DNA of 64,000 nucleotides from Undaria pinnatifida (taxonomy: Eukaryota > Sar > Phaeophyceae > Laminariales > Alariaceae), in NCBI GenBank assembly GCA_012845835.1, contig JABAKD010000029.1, positions 13,469,892 to 13,533,891 on the forward strand, read 5' to 3'. A model generated the notes under the pieces. The model made no database searches. It saw nothing but the letters and a program-made list of their open reading frames with translations, and was not told where the DNA came from. The position numbers and the translations under genes are program-made. This document shows, one piece after another, positions 32,640 through 44,584 of the stretch. Every line of letters begins with the position of its first letter. The first letter of the stretch is position 1.

Positions 32640-34139
32640 AAACGTATACCAGGTATATATGCGTTGCTAAGTGCGGTTAAGTAACTACGTAAGCACTGAG
32701 AGTAAGATTTGATAAAGCTGGGAGGGTCCGACGTATTGCCATGTACACGCCTACGTACGTGAACTGGTCTAAAATTCACTTTTTTCATGATGTTCGCAAG
32801 GATTATTGTAAGCTGAGGTAAAGAGAGAAAACGTGGTCGACGCCGGCTAAAAGGACGTGTCACGATATTCACGCAGCCGTCCCATAGCTTTTACTGGCGG
32901 TAGTCGGCCCACGCCATGATGGGTGTATCGTTTGTTAAAATCGAGTGTAGGGGTGACCGTCCATAGGTTCGTCGTTGGTCGCGGCGAACCACAAAAAGGG
33001 GCGACCCCCGGTCCTCCCGGTCTTCGGTCCTCTGTCCGTGCTCTGTACTGTATAGGCCTTCAAATTCTATGGAGGCATCCTACGTGGGAGAGAACGTCAA
33101 AGTAAGTCAATTACACTCATCCTTCGCGAGAAGATACAACTTAACGAGCGAACCCTTCCTCACCAACATAAACCGGTCGGGGAGGCGGCGAGGTACGACG
33201 TCACCCCCTCCCACCGTGCACGTGTCCGTACGCCCCCCCCCCGACACCACAATACACCCACATAAAAAATAGCGCTGGTACAGGCGAGGCCTGCAGACAT
33301 CAACATCGGACTACGTCACCCAGTTCCCAACGAACAAGCAGCAGATTGCACGACTCAGTAGAGGCTACAGGTCGGACGCGTCGACGCCGTGATGCCAACG
33401 CCAGCGTCCACGACCTACCTCATAACAGCAACAGATAAGACCGCACTGCAACAGCCTAAGCAACATTTCAGATCCGGCAGCGGGGTAGGGGAACGAGGCA
33501 AACAACACAACACCTTCCCAACGTGTACCATCTTCGATATATATCTGCAACCGGCGACGAAGTCAATGCGTACGAATAACGGACGCCAGCCCAGAGAACG
33601 GGGTGAAGAGGCATCAAGGCCTTTAGCTCACCCGCAGCTTTCACCAGTATTTTCTGCCCACAAACACGCATAGCCACATACCCCGTATTACTATGTACCC
33701 CGAGACGCCCTTAATCGTTGTGGACGACTTCGTCATAAGGGAACTAACCACCGCCCCCCCCGCCCCAACCCACCTCCACCGCGACCCCAGGGTGTCGGCG
33801 CATGAACAATACAATAGCAGCACCCGGCCGTCATACCCGCTCTTTGACAACAAACAACAAGAAGAGGAAGGCACCTGTTCCAGAGAACGCCACGCGCTCG
33901 TGACGAGGACTTCCTCCCCCCCCCCCGCCCCCCGCCTGTCAATCCCCGCCCCTCGTGACGCTGGCTCGCCGCCCACCCCTCTCTCTCTATTCCTCTTCCG
34001 ACGTGCGCGCAGATAGTACCGAAAGGTCTACCTCCCACTAACCGAACCACAGGGTTCCCCACAACCCGTACAAATCTCACCGCATGACAAAACACGCCCA
34101 AACCCATGCACCCAGCACTGTCCATCGGCTCACCCGCGA
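32640..34139. other. no gene recognised
   Basis: Frames on both strands (for example 33641-34179 minus) show no known motif. Several 9-15 base C-runs are present between 33230 and 33950. Confidence 0.45.
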
Positions 34140-34159
34140 CAAACAGCAGGAGGCATTTC

Positions 34160-34477
34160 TTCTTATTTTTTGTCTTCATCCCAATTATTTTCCTCGCATT
34201 ACTCTCGCACTCCCTCCCAGTTGTAACCCAGATCCGGGGTCACATAGCGGGCCCTCCTCCCCTCTCCCCACTACGATACATGCCTTCTATCGCGAGAACA
34301 TTTCGTCGACTCGCGTCGAATTGTACCTACCCGCGCTGCCAGGCGGTCTCAGCCGTTGATCCCTTTTTTTTTCATTTTTACGAACAAAGTCAAAATCTCA
34401 CCACGATGGGAATCGGACTCAAGGGCCAACGCTAGTAGTATTCGAGGGTAACCACTAGACCACCGGGGCGACCGGCC
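34160..34477 (-). mobile_element. SINE family 2, copy c (uninterrupted)
   Basis: Read on the minus strand, the head is GGTCGCCCCGGTGGTCTAGT, with an A-box TGGTCTAGTGG and a near B-box GTCCGATTC. The linker is GGTGAGATTTTGAC plus an A-run, and the body has ACAATTCGACGCGAGTCGAC, TCTCGCGATAGAAGGCATG and GACCCCGGATCTGGGTTAC. It serves as the intact reference for the split copy at 24-25.8 kb. Confidence 0.82.
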
Positions 34478-36546
34478 CCGGGCAATGCGAACAAATATTA
34501 CTGCGCTTGGCGTGGAGGCCTCAACATCAACGAGGAACCTCTTCCGCCATTTTGCCACCGGAAGCTGCGGTGTTTCTTGGTCGCGGCCTCCACAGGGTCA
34601 GACTCCCCTTGCAAAAATCTTCGTCGTGGCATGCGTCCAAGTCTTCCAACAATTGAAGCCACCTGAACAACGGAAGCAAAGCGGGCAACGTGTGGACGAC
34701 GCAAGCACAGTTCGTGAGAAAGCGTCCGTCCCGCTTCTCATCGGGTTAAGACTTGGTTTGCGCATGCGCGAATCGGGGCAGCCCTTGCCCGCGCCCCCTC
34801 CCCCTTGTTACGAACAAATACCCACTCCCACGCCGAGCCGGGGCAAGGGATAGAATACTTTTTGAGCGCTATTGTTACTTCCACGTACACGGCTATGTGG
34901 TGTGTCTTGCGTTGCAAACGTTGCCCTGCCAGGATCGATTTTGGAGCGGTTTACGTGTTTCAAAAAAAAGTCGTACGTACGTACGTCTACCTGGTAACCT
35001 TTCACCAGGTCATTGACAACGAAGTTACCCTAACCTAGTTGCCGTTTACCGCCTAAATTAACAAGCAAGTTACCCCTATTTCCTGAAGGTGACCCTACCT
35101 CCCGCCCGATCACGCCGACGCGTACCATCTACGTTAACCAAGAACCAGAAAGAGAACATGTTGCTATTGTCAGCAGTGTTGTGGAGCGATGGAGGGGAAC
35201 CTCGGAGTCATATCTGGTCGCCGTGGGCATCGGGCACCCGGGCGCGATCGGCGGAATTCCGTGTTCCCGCTTTCCGTTTAGGGTTCTGGTCATTCCCTTC
35301 ATGTTTCCCTCCTTACGCGAACCTTTAAGCGAATACTAAGCCGTCCGCCAAGCGCTAAGCTTCCGTACGGTTTTTCCATTCGCCATGGCCTGCAGGCAAC
35401 GCCGCAATTTCTGTAGGGGTTCATCCTCGTCGTTGTCCACGTCATCATCGGGGGCATCGGTATACTCCGCGCCGAGAGGCGCTTCAGACAGGAGGACCAT
35501 GACACATGAGCGTGCTACACAGCAACGAGCCACAGTAAGTAAGCATACGCTTTCCACGGTGTATACCTGGTCATACCTGGTCATCGTTCGCCCTACGTGT
35601 GTGCGTCATTGGTAGTGTGCCCACATCTAATTTCATGGCACTGGCACCGGCGTGCTACATCATACTTTCTTCTGCCAAAATATACTGACAAGTCCTCTTC
35701 TGTGTTTAGGGAAACGCTAAACAACAGTGACGGAGGTACGATGGCGGGGGAGGCCTCGAGGAAGCCACGGTGGCCCGAGTGCTTTTGCGCGATTGAAACG
35801 ACCTACTCGCCCGAGCTTACTGCAAAACGATGTAAGGTGGTACGATGAAGGCCATGCTTGCAAATGAATTCCATCCCAACCACCACCCACCCACCCACCC
35901 ACCCCGACGTTCTGTAGCCTCACTTTCATACCTCGGGAAGAGGGTCACAGGCGCGCGTGTTCTTCGCCGGGCAAGGTTCATCTGCAACCCGCGATGAAGA
36001 AGTGTCCATGACGTGTACCACATTGCGGGGCAGAAATCAAGGTCAGGGATGCAACGGAGGCTACACGGCCTTAGGACGGCGAACACGCACAACAACAACA
36101 ACACCACCCACACACCCCACGCCTACCAACTTCTCCCCACGGCTTACGACGTTGTATATGTACAAACGACGTTTGGTGACCTCCACGCGCCGAAACAAAA
36201 TGACGAAGGCCTCGTGGCGGTGTCCTTGGGGAAAAAATGTCACTTGCATTCCTCCATTTGTTCGAGATTTTCTGCGCAGGCGCAGGGTCGACGTCATGTC
36301 ATCCGTACCTACCGTTTAACAGAAAAAATACATGATCCCAACTTCAGCGCCCAAGTAAACATTTACGTCCAGCCATGTAGCTAACGTCGCGTGCGATTCA
36401 AGTCACCAATTGACGATCGCACCATGCAAGCGTTCCACCCTCTTGAACCGATTAAGGGCACTACTGACGCGTCCTCTTCCGAGCCCTTGCCGTCGCTGAA
36501 ACACACGTCCTGGTCGCTTACCCACCCAACCGTGGTGCTGTAGTCG
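34478..36546. other. no gene recognised
   Basis: Open frames are scattered and no family is recognised. A fragment of the transposase-like gene that follows may begin in here, but I could not trace it. Confidence 0.4.
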
Positions 36547-36846
36547 TTGCCATCTCACGCGGAGTCACAGGCCGACGAAGCGCGACAACTCCGGCTGCTG
36601 TTTTCGACCCATTACACGCACGGGCACTTCATAGCGACTCCGAACTGCGACATCATCGCTGGGTTCGGTCCGTTGTGGGAACACGAAGGGATGGAGGTCG
36701 TGGCCGGTTGCTTGGACTCCATCTGGGAAGACCTCGCCAACCGGCCAGAATTGATCTTCTACGACAAGGGCTGTGCTCTACGGTGCTACCGCTTGCATCC
36801 TCCGGACAACTCCTGGCTGGGAACTCGTCACTTCGTTGACAAGTGA
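36547..36846 (+). pseudogene. transposase-like fragment (N-terminal part)
   Basis: A 100-residue frame contains HYTHGHFIATPNCDIIAGFG, then FYDKGCALRCYRL, a W, and GTRHFVDK, and stops where tryptophan would be expected. An aspartate with DKGC, then an aromatic-rich spacer and VDK/VDR followed by an aromatic residue is how I remember the core of KDZ-type (Kyakuja-Dileera-Zisupton) transposases. That assignment is from memory and needs a profile search. The frame ends at the LINE fragment, which may have inserted into it. Confidence 0.4.
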
Positions 36847-36849
36847 CAT

Positions 36850-38191
36850 GGTCCTATCCCGATTTAGACAAGCCCTTCGTTGTCGGTAAATCTGGTCTTG
36901 CGTTAGCCTTCGTTACTCGTTTTGGCGTGCCACCGAGAATGCTCGCCGTCATCCGCGAATTCCACGACGGCATGCAAGCATGCGTGCGGTTGGATGATGA
37001 AGAGTGCTCGGATAAGTTCGACGTGGGGCAAGGTCTCAGGCAAGGATGTGTGCTCGCGCCACTGCTGTTCAATATGTTCTCCACGGCGATACTGCCTGCG
37101 GCCGAGAAACGCTTCCTCGCTTATGCAGCCATCACGGACAACATGGTGCAGCTCCAACGAAAGGAAAAAGGCGAGAAAAAGGGCACTTCACGCACAGGCA
37201 AAGTGGACGGGCGGAGGGGGGAGGAGGGGGGGGGGGGTGCAGAGATTGTGGGGTATGCTGTACGCGGACGATGTAGGCATCGTATCGCGATCATCAGAAG
37301 GGCTGGAGAGGATGATGACGGTGATCGCGACTGCGTGCTCGTCGTTCGGGCTCACGGTCTCCGAGGTAAAAACAGAAATCATGTGCCTGGAAACCAAAGG
37401 CGGGGGGGAAGGTGTCCTTCACAATCAATGCAGCCGGCCAGGTATACAAACAGACAATCGAGTTTGTGTACTTGGGCGGGGCTATCACCGCAGACAGAGA
37501 CCTTAGCATTGAAATAACGCGGCGTCTTCAGAGGATCTGGGCGTGCTTCCACCGGTACAAGATGGAAATCTATGATCGCCCGGGTGTGCGCTTATGGTTG
37601 AAGGTGCGGTTGCTGAAAGCAGAGGTGGTCGAGACACTGCTTTACGGTTGCATGATGTGGAGCCCGGACAAGCCTGGCTATGACAGGCTACGACGGGTTC
37701 ACCACTCCATGCTCCTCCGATGCCTCGGATGGTGGAAACGGAAGCGCGACGACCACACTCTATCATACGCCGACGTGCTTACCAAGACAGCTTCCGAGAG
37801 CATAGAGACGACAGTGCGTAAACGGAGGATAATTTTCGCGGGATTCGTAACACGTATTGGGGAGGAGCGCCTGCCACAGAGGGTGATGTTTGGGGAGCTT
37901 GTTGGGGGTGAGGGCTACTCAGGGGGGCAAGAGAAGGACTGGATGGCTCATCTGGAGGAGGATATGTCGGTCTTTGAAATGAAATTCGAAGGGTGGCGAA
38001 AGGCTTCTCAGAAGGCCGGCATATGGTTTCGACGAGTAGAGGAGGGAGCCGAGTTGTTCATGCGGAATTGGCATGAAAAGGAGAGACACAAAGCTGCAGA
38101 GCGACGCGCAAAGGCTGCGGCAGTGCCATCCACCGTCGGCATCTCTAAGAGGCCGGGGGGAGGGGCCAGGAGGGAAGGGGGGACGGGGTGA
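36850..38191 (+). pseudogene. LINE (non-LTR) reverse transcriptase, 5'-truncated and frameshifted
   Basis: In order, the protein has a fingers/palm part with FDVGQGLRQGCVLAPLLFN, the catalytic palm motif MLYADDVGIVSRSSEGLERM, a KTEIMCLETK segment, FVYLGGAITAD, LKAEVVETLLYGCMMW and a basic C-terminus. It polymerises cDNA at nicked target DNA in the LINE cycle. It is split into three frames. The changes fall in G-runs at about 37217-37235 and 37399-37409, so real frameshift and homopolymer sequencing error are both possible. No endonuclease domain is seen, so the element is 5'-truncated, as is common for LINEs. Confidence 0.85.
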
Positions 38192-38233
38192 GGGGGAGGG
38201 GGGAAGGGGGGGGGGGGGAGAAGGGGGGGCGTC

Positions 38234-38432
38234 ATGCCCAAGAGACTGAAGTCTGGGTCTGGCCATCGTCTTGAAATTCGTGGGCCTTCCAATGGCGGTC
38301 ACAAAATAGCGCAAGACCGCCCTGACATCTTCGCCATGTTGCGTTCTCTCCCCAGTGCCATTGATGCACTTGATACCCTCTATGAGCCTAATGCCGTCTT
38401 TAGTCAGTTCCTAAGGTCTGCTAGTATGACAG
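38234..38432 (+). pseudogene. coding-like fragment after the LINE
   Basis: The frame starts MPKRLKSGSGHRLEIRG and reads on through DRPDIFAMLRSLPSAIDALD and FSQFLRSASMTV. It then runs into the pyrimidine-rich start of the family-3 repeat. Composition looks protein-like. It may belong to the broken gene around it or to the LINE 3' region. I do not recognise it. Confidence 0.35.
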
Positions 38433-38433
38433 T

Positions 38434-38945
38434 TCTTCCCTCTTTTCCTTTCCTTGCTCCCTCTTCTTGTCTTGTCTCTCCTTGCTTTTCTTGCCTTTTC
38501 TCTTCTTTTCTTTCCTTTCTTCGTTTTTTCGCTTCCTTATCTTTTATTTCCTTTCCTTTATCTTCTTTTCTTTTCTTTGTTTCTTTTTTCCAGTTGACTT
38601 GCGTCTACCGTGCGTATGCGTAGTGATAGGTACTACGTGCAATATATTCGTGGTTGTATTTCTTGGGTGGCAAGCGGTATAGTCGGTTTTTCTAGGCGCG
38701 AGTAGTGAGACGTATCACCAGGATGAACCTGGCACATCGTAGACTGACTCCCAATTTCACTTTTATATATGTTTCTGGTGGAGGCATGAATTGCGTCAGC
38801 TGTGGTATGTGCGTGTACCGCGATTGCTTTGTTTATGTTCTTTCCCTGGGGTATTCCTCCTCTCCAGAGTTACTGGAGCTTGCCCTGTGACCACGGACTT
38901 GATTATGCGAGTTAATGTGAGAACAACAACAACAACAACAACAAC
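38434..38945 (+). repeat. family-3 dispersed repeat, long copy
   Basis: It has the same order of parts as 26157-26660: a CTTTTCTT-rich 5' part, CAGTTGACTTGCGTCTACCG, GTAGACTGACTCCCAATTTC and GTGACCACGGACTTGATTAT, ending in six AAC units (38927-38944). Confidence 0.82.
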
Positions 38946-39055
38946 TAGCGATACAAGGGTTGGGGATGGATTGGACATGCTCGACGTTCCATGCGTAGTG
39001 ACGACGAAGGTTTTCTTCCCATTGCCCAACACCCCCACATTACCCACGATTTCGG

Positions 39056-39460
39056 TTGGCTTCGGCGTGTGGTCAACTATCGAAGGGCTCGAAGTGGACA
39101 TATCTGTTGGCGTCCTCAACACGAGCATGCCACGGTCGGCGAGAAAAGGACGCCTACATCGGGCAAACTATACCCGAATTTGACGGCTGTCCAAAGGTAC
39201 ATACGAAACAGAGCCTAACTTTACGCCACGCGTGGGTCTCTTGCACCTTCGCGGAAAACACGCCGCAACTTGAGTCCCATTTCGGGGGTCATTCGCAGGC
39301 GGACTGCTCCGAGTTCTGCTCTCCCGAGGCGCGAGCCGAGGATGATCCGAAGTTGTGGGGCGTTGACGATGACGGCAACGAATGTTTCTTGTGGAATAGT
39401 TCGATGGCGGAGAGTAGCAGCTGGTGGATCCACGGTATGCCTTCTCCACGCATTGCCTAG
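39056..39460 (+). pseudogene. transposase-like fragment (C-terminal part?)
   Basis: The frame contains CSEFCSPEARAEDDPKLW, then FLWNSSMAESSSWWIHGM, before a stop. An Asn-Ser-x-x-Ala-Glu motif followed by a tryptophan-containing helix is what I would expect near the C-terminal part of KDZ-like transposases. It would then be the second half of the gene whose first half is at 36547-36846, with the LINE and family 3 between. This is inference. Similarity searching would settle it. Confidence 0.3.
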
Positions 39461-41125
39461 TTCCCTTCTCCTGACAAAGCGGTCACTTCAGTCGTTGACG
39501 CTGCCAAGTCGACCCTGGGCGATACCGATGACGACATCGGCTCCGAATGTTCCGCAAAAGGCTGCTTGCGCACGTTTGCTCGAAGGCTAAAGCTTTGTTG
39601 GGAGTACAGCTGACTGAGTAACGGCCCCTTGTTCCTACTGTAGATTCGCGATTCTCAATTGGTACCTCGCCGACGGCGTTCATACACGACGTAAAATTAC
39701 ATAGACACACACCTCCACCGTTGCTGAGACAAAGACGCGACGTTAATACACGAACGACTTAACAGACGATCGCAAAATGTATGTCACGTTGACGACGACG
39801 TAATCTGCACCATGCTTGTTACACCCCTTTGTCAGGGTTCGGCCACATTGCCAAGCAGATGACTCGAGTGCTCTGGTGGAGCTCTTCCTCAACCAATGCG
39901 TTTTGAAGACAAACGAGTGACTCCAGGCTAGGACCTTGCTTGACAAAAGCCCAACCTTCGACGATAAAGCATCGGAGATGGAGGACTACTCCCTCCGTGT
40001 GTGCGGGGGGGGTGGGGGGCCAAGTAACATTGATCGTAAGCAGCTGGCGAGTGCTATGATCAAGGAACGACGCGCTCATGATTCCCAGGGGGCGGGGTAG
40101 AGAACGGTTGGGGAGGGGGGCGGGGGGCGGGGGAGGGCGGACCGGCGGACAGGGGTTGGACGTTACTCTATGGGGGCGGCGTGCGTGGCAGCGAATAAAT
40201 TGCTGCAATTGTGACGTAAATGGGTAGTATTCGATATCCGGTCTAGCCTCCGCTCGGCGGTATCCTACCCACGGACCCACCACTCACCGTCGACAAGTCG
40301 CGCGCCGGGGATGGTTTAGGAGTGGTACACGAGTCGCTGTAAAGGGGGGCTTGAGTGCTCAGAGCGCCCATACCTTCGCCGGTAATGTGTACAACCTGAG
40401 TTCGGGTATGTTTGCACAGCGCCCAGTGCCGTGTCAACACACCGAACGTTACTTTCCAGCGGAACCTGAGTCATCGACGGAGCGGGGACGTGGATCGCAT
40501 ATGACCCCTGATGTTCACCAATCATGTTCCAAACTTTCTAAAAAAAGTGAAAGTAACACCGTGGGCACATGTTGGGCCAAATCGGCCTGAGAAAAAACTT
40601 TCAGCGAAATTATACGAGTTGTTCGAGACGGCGATATTTCTCGTCGGACACCGATGGACGAAACGAACAACTGCGCCGTGGAATGTCAACGGGGCGCGCC
40701 GATGAGGCGCTCTGACCCACACTCTCGTCACAGTGTTCACAACACGGCCGTGACACGCAGCTGGCGCGAGCCAGGCGTCTGATAGAAACACATTTAGGCG
40801 CTACTGTGTAGAAAATAGACGGCAAAAATGTCCTTCTGCTTTGTTTTCACCACAGGAGCGGCACGGGGGTATCTTCCACCGACGCCTTCTTTGTTTGTAT
40901 TGGAAAAAAGACTTCGCAGCATCGCGTTTCCATTGCCATCGGTATTACGCTCTCGGTTTTGGTATGACGACGTCGGTGGCGGGCGGGGGGCGTGAGGTTG
41001 GGGGCATCCTATTCCGCCGAATTCGACGCTGAGGAACAAGGGGCTTTGTCCGCGCAGTGACCGCACTTACACACGGGTGGGGCCCCGGAGCTCAACATAA
41101 CCCACACGAGCACTTTGAACATGAT
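39461..41125. other. no gene recognised
   Basis: I see no recognisable gene. A G-rich stretch lies near 40000-40145. Confidence 0.45.
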
Positions 41126-41473
41126 TTAATAACTAAGTACTAATCCGATGCGGCTGGCCGGTAAGGCTTCCGTGCCTGCTGGCGGGCCTTTCATGGTTTT
41201 GTCGCCTGCTGGCGGGACTTTCATAGTTTTTTCGCCTGCTGGCGGGCCTTTCATATTTTCGCCGCTCGTCCATATGACTTCCGTGCCTGCAGGTGGGCTT
41301 TTCGTATAGCATTCAACGTCACAGCTGGCGTTTCGTGCAGTTTCGGTCACAGCTACTGTCCGTCTGTGCGACAGCTGACGATTTAGATAGAGGTGGACAA
41401 GGTGCATCTTGCATTTGTTTTTCGTGTATGCGTCAGACCTATCAACCTTCACATTTTCCATTACCACTCGCAA
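41126..41473 (-). CDS. hypothetical short ORF with PPAG repeats
   Basis: A 115-codon minus-strand frame encodes about four repeats of the type TMKGPPAGE. The underlying DNA unit is 30 bp (41174-41203, 41204-41233 and 41234 onward, with a diverged copy at 41285), so the frame is kept through the repeat. There is no similarity that I recognise. It could be a small protein with an expanding repeat or chance. Confidence 0.3.
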   Translation of the reverse strand: MRVVMENVKVDRSDAYTKNKCKMHLVHLYLNRQLSHRRTVAVTETARNASCDVECYTKSPPAGTEVIWTSGENMKGPPAGEKTMKVPPAGDKTMKGPPAGTEALPASRIGLVLSY

Positions 41474-41559
41474 GTAACTCTGTAGACTATGCCTTGGACC
41501 TCTGAGACAGCCTGCAGAGAGCAGAGTTCAGCGTGCAGAAAAACACTACCAGGTACAAT

Positions 41560-41640
41560 ACACAGCTTGCAAAGATGAGTTTCGACGAAAACCTCGATCT
41601 CACAGCTGGAGTGTGTCTTCATTTTTATTATAATACCCCC
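41560..41640 (+). repeat. R5 fragment
   Basis: CACAGCTTGCAAAGATGAGT followed by TTCGACGAAAACCTCGATCT matches the end of R5. The frame from 41575 reads MSFDENLDLTAGV and stops soon after. Confidence 0.7.
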
Positions 41641-43427
41641 GCTCTCTCGTGTGGCATCACCTGAAGGCCCCTGTGCAGAGCTCTGCCACTCATGGTCGGT
41701 CAGAATGTCTCTCTGGGTGTGCTGATGCCGGAATCCGGTTCGATTTGTGCTTGTTGGTTGACCTCGCTCGTTCCAGATGCATCGCAGCAGCCGGCAGCCT
41801 GTCAGTGCACTACTGACTGGTAGAATTGTTGCCTCGGGCAAAACCTACCCTCGACCGACCCTAACGGTTCTCGTCGGGGCGAAGCTCCTCCGAGGATGAA
41901 ATACGTACGATACGCCTGTGGCTCGCTCTGCTGCCCCAGTTGTTTCTGCCTGGCATGCTTGCGCTGTGCCTGTTACAACAGCTCTGCTGTTCTGTCATTG
42001 CCCGAAGTCGCACGGTTTCTGGTTCCGATGTGTTTTGTTTTGCTTTCCACAAGAAAAACGCTGCTAAACAAAAAGGCTGATGCTGCAGCTTGTCCAACAT
42101 ACTTAGTACGCAGGCCGCCGGAAAGTTGCCAGTACTCTGCTATACTAATTATGTGTTGTGCGCGGTCGGGGTTCGCGCCTCTCAAGTTATTGCGGCCGCG
42201 CGAAGGGTAGTCCCGCTCACACGATCGTCTGAATCGCACGATACAGCTGCAGTTTCGAGTGTACTAAAACAGCAATTCGCACATCCAAGTGTACCGGCAA
42301 ATTATTGCGCATGTGCGGCTACCCATCGGTCGGCGTATTTTCCAAAAGGTCTGGAAATTCATTCAACCGGGGTCGTACTCATTGCTGACGGTTTTCAATT
42401 ATGTGTTAAAAAATGCTTCAATCTTGACAAAAATGGTGAACGCCACGCAGAGGAGCTTCAAAATTTGAACAAAAATCCGACGGACATCACCGCCGTGTTT
42501 AGTTTTACTACCTCTACGTGTAGTCTACAGTATTAGTCTAGTTTTTAATCTCACACACCACCAGCAGTGCGCAGGATAATGCTGCTGCTGAAGACTGCTT
42601 GATGTGCGTGGGAATAGATGTTTTTTTTGCTGGTTACAGCACAACAGGTTAGAAGTGTAGTCTAGTAAATGGTGGACTGTTGTACGCGCATCGCATATGC
42701 TTAGCACAACAACAGCTTCACCCAAATGCTCATTATACGCCGGGGTACATGAACGTCGCAGATACCACTCTAGCTTCGGTGAACTTCTATGCGCACAACA
42801 GTATTAGACTAATAGTAGTACCCGGTAGATACAACAACATGTTACAGCAGCATCGACATGACTTATCTGGGCCGTCCCTACACTAAAAAAAAATGCAGAA
42901 TAGGTGCATACTTTACCGTTAGGATACGAGCGAACGCGTGGGGGTGCAAAATGCAAAATCAGCAGCCTCTTCTTGCGTCACCGTTCCTATGAAGAAGAAC
43001 CTTGTAGAGAGTACGTTTTTTGTTGCGATCAAATACGGTGCCTTCATTATCGCATACGGAGCCTTAGGCGTTACATTTATTCCCTTGCCCAGGTACCATC
43101 GCTGCGGGGACTACAAGCACGGCGTCGCCCTACCGCGCTTGGTCGGTTTAGGCTGCAGTACATGCAGTGCAACCACTTTGGAAGTTGCCGTGAAAGGACG
43201 TGCGCGTCGGGCCGTGGGTGCGTGTTTGGTACTTGATGCCGTGGAAGACATGCGCGTCGAGCCGTGAGTGCCTGTTTGGTACCAGGTACTTGGTAACAAA
43301 GGAGTGCGCTCGGGAAATTTCACGTACTTCCTCCATGGGCGTAGGCCAAGGATGGTGGATTGCGGAGCCTTTGCTTGAAGGACCTTGCTCCCTTAAGGAT
43401 GGCGATGGAGATGTGGTACGACAACCA
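41641..43427. other. no gene recognised
   Basis: Open frames on both strands resemble nothing I know. GTGCCTGTTTGGTACCAGGT and GCGTGTTTGGTACTTGATGC near 43219-43290 are a diverged direct repeat (about 65-bp spacing) around ACATGCGCGTCGAGCCGTG. Confidence 0.4.
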
Positions 43428-44170
43428 CTACTTCCACGGAGGCGTCCATGGAAGCTGCTACCATGGAAGCTTCCGCGGGATGAAGATCTGGACCCATTTC
43501 CGCCAAAGGTGCGAAAGTTTGAACGGCAGATTCGACGGAAGCATCCAAAGCCGGGAAGCTGTTTCCGCGTGAAGTTCATGGAAGTTTTTGTGGAAGCCCC
43601 CATCCAAACGCTCATGAAAGCAGCTTTCATGGAAGTAGCTTCTGTGAAAGAGAGCTTCCACGAGCTCCCGTTCAAACCCCCTTGGAGGTAACTTCGATAG
43701 ACGGCTTCATGCAAGCTCCCGTCGAACGCTAATGAAAGCTTTCGTGGAATGAAACGTGAAAGCTTCCATGAAAACACACGGAAGAGTTCGTGGAAGCTTT
43801 CGTGGAAGCTACTTCCACGGAAGTTCACTTTTTATTTCCTTGACAACATGACGTGGAAGAGAAAATAAACCGCTTTCATGGATGTATTAGTCTAGGCTAC
43901 ATGTATTACTTATGAAATGATAATTACTTCCGCGAAAGCTTACATGAGAATGGGTTTCCGTGGGAGCTACCGTGGAAGCCGCTGAGCTTCCGTGGAAGCT
44001 ATGGAAGCTTCCATGGAAGTAAAACGTAAACTTCCGTGGAAGTAGCTACCACGAAAACTTTTCGTGGAAGCTTTCGTGGAAGATTTCGTGAAAGCTTTCG
44101 TGGAAACTTTCGTGGAAGCTTTTGAGGAGCTTCCGTCGAAGCTTTCGTGGAAGCTTCGTGGAGGCTTTCG
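43428..44170. repeat. GGAAGCTTYCRY arms without termini
   Basis: This is the same 12-bp repeat as the fold-back elements, in two blocks (43430-43850 and 43930-44170) separated by AT-rich DNA. I found no TGCAC-type terminus and no CCCTAA tract, so it may be a remnant. Confidence 0.65.
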
Positions 44171-44584
44171 TGATCGTATTATTGGCAAAAAAATTGAAAA
44201 TAAATAGAAAACAAAACCCGCGACGGTGTGTGTTCTGCACACACACCAATTACACTGACATTTCCACCCATGTGATATGCACCCAGCTCAACCAGTGCTC
44301 GTGCCGATACCTCCTCCTAGAGAGAGCTCTATGGCCACAAAGCCACGAAACACATAGACATCATTGCGAATACAGAAATGTGATGTGTGGTCACGCAGTA
44401 CTGAATATGCCATGCCGAACGCAATGAATGCGGAGACGGACCATGATAAGCGAGCCAGCACACCAGACTACGTCAACAAGGGGGTATAAAACAGGAATAA
44501 AAGACTGGAAAAGTAATCCATTGGAAAGAAAGCAAAAGGAAGAAACCAACTAAAAAATGATCGAAAGATGAGCATGAAAATAGC
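44171..44584. other. no gene recognised
   Basis: AT-rich spacer; nothing supported. Confidence 0.5.
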
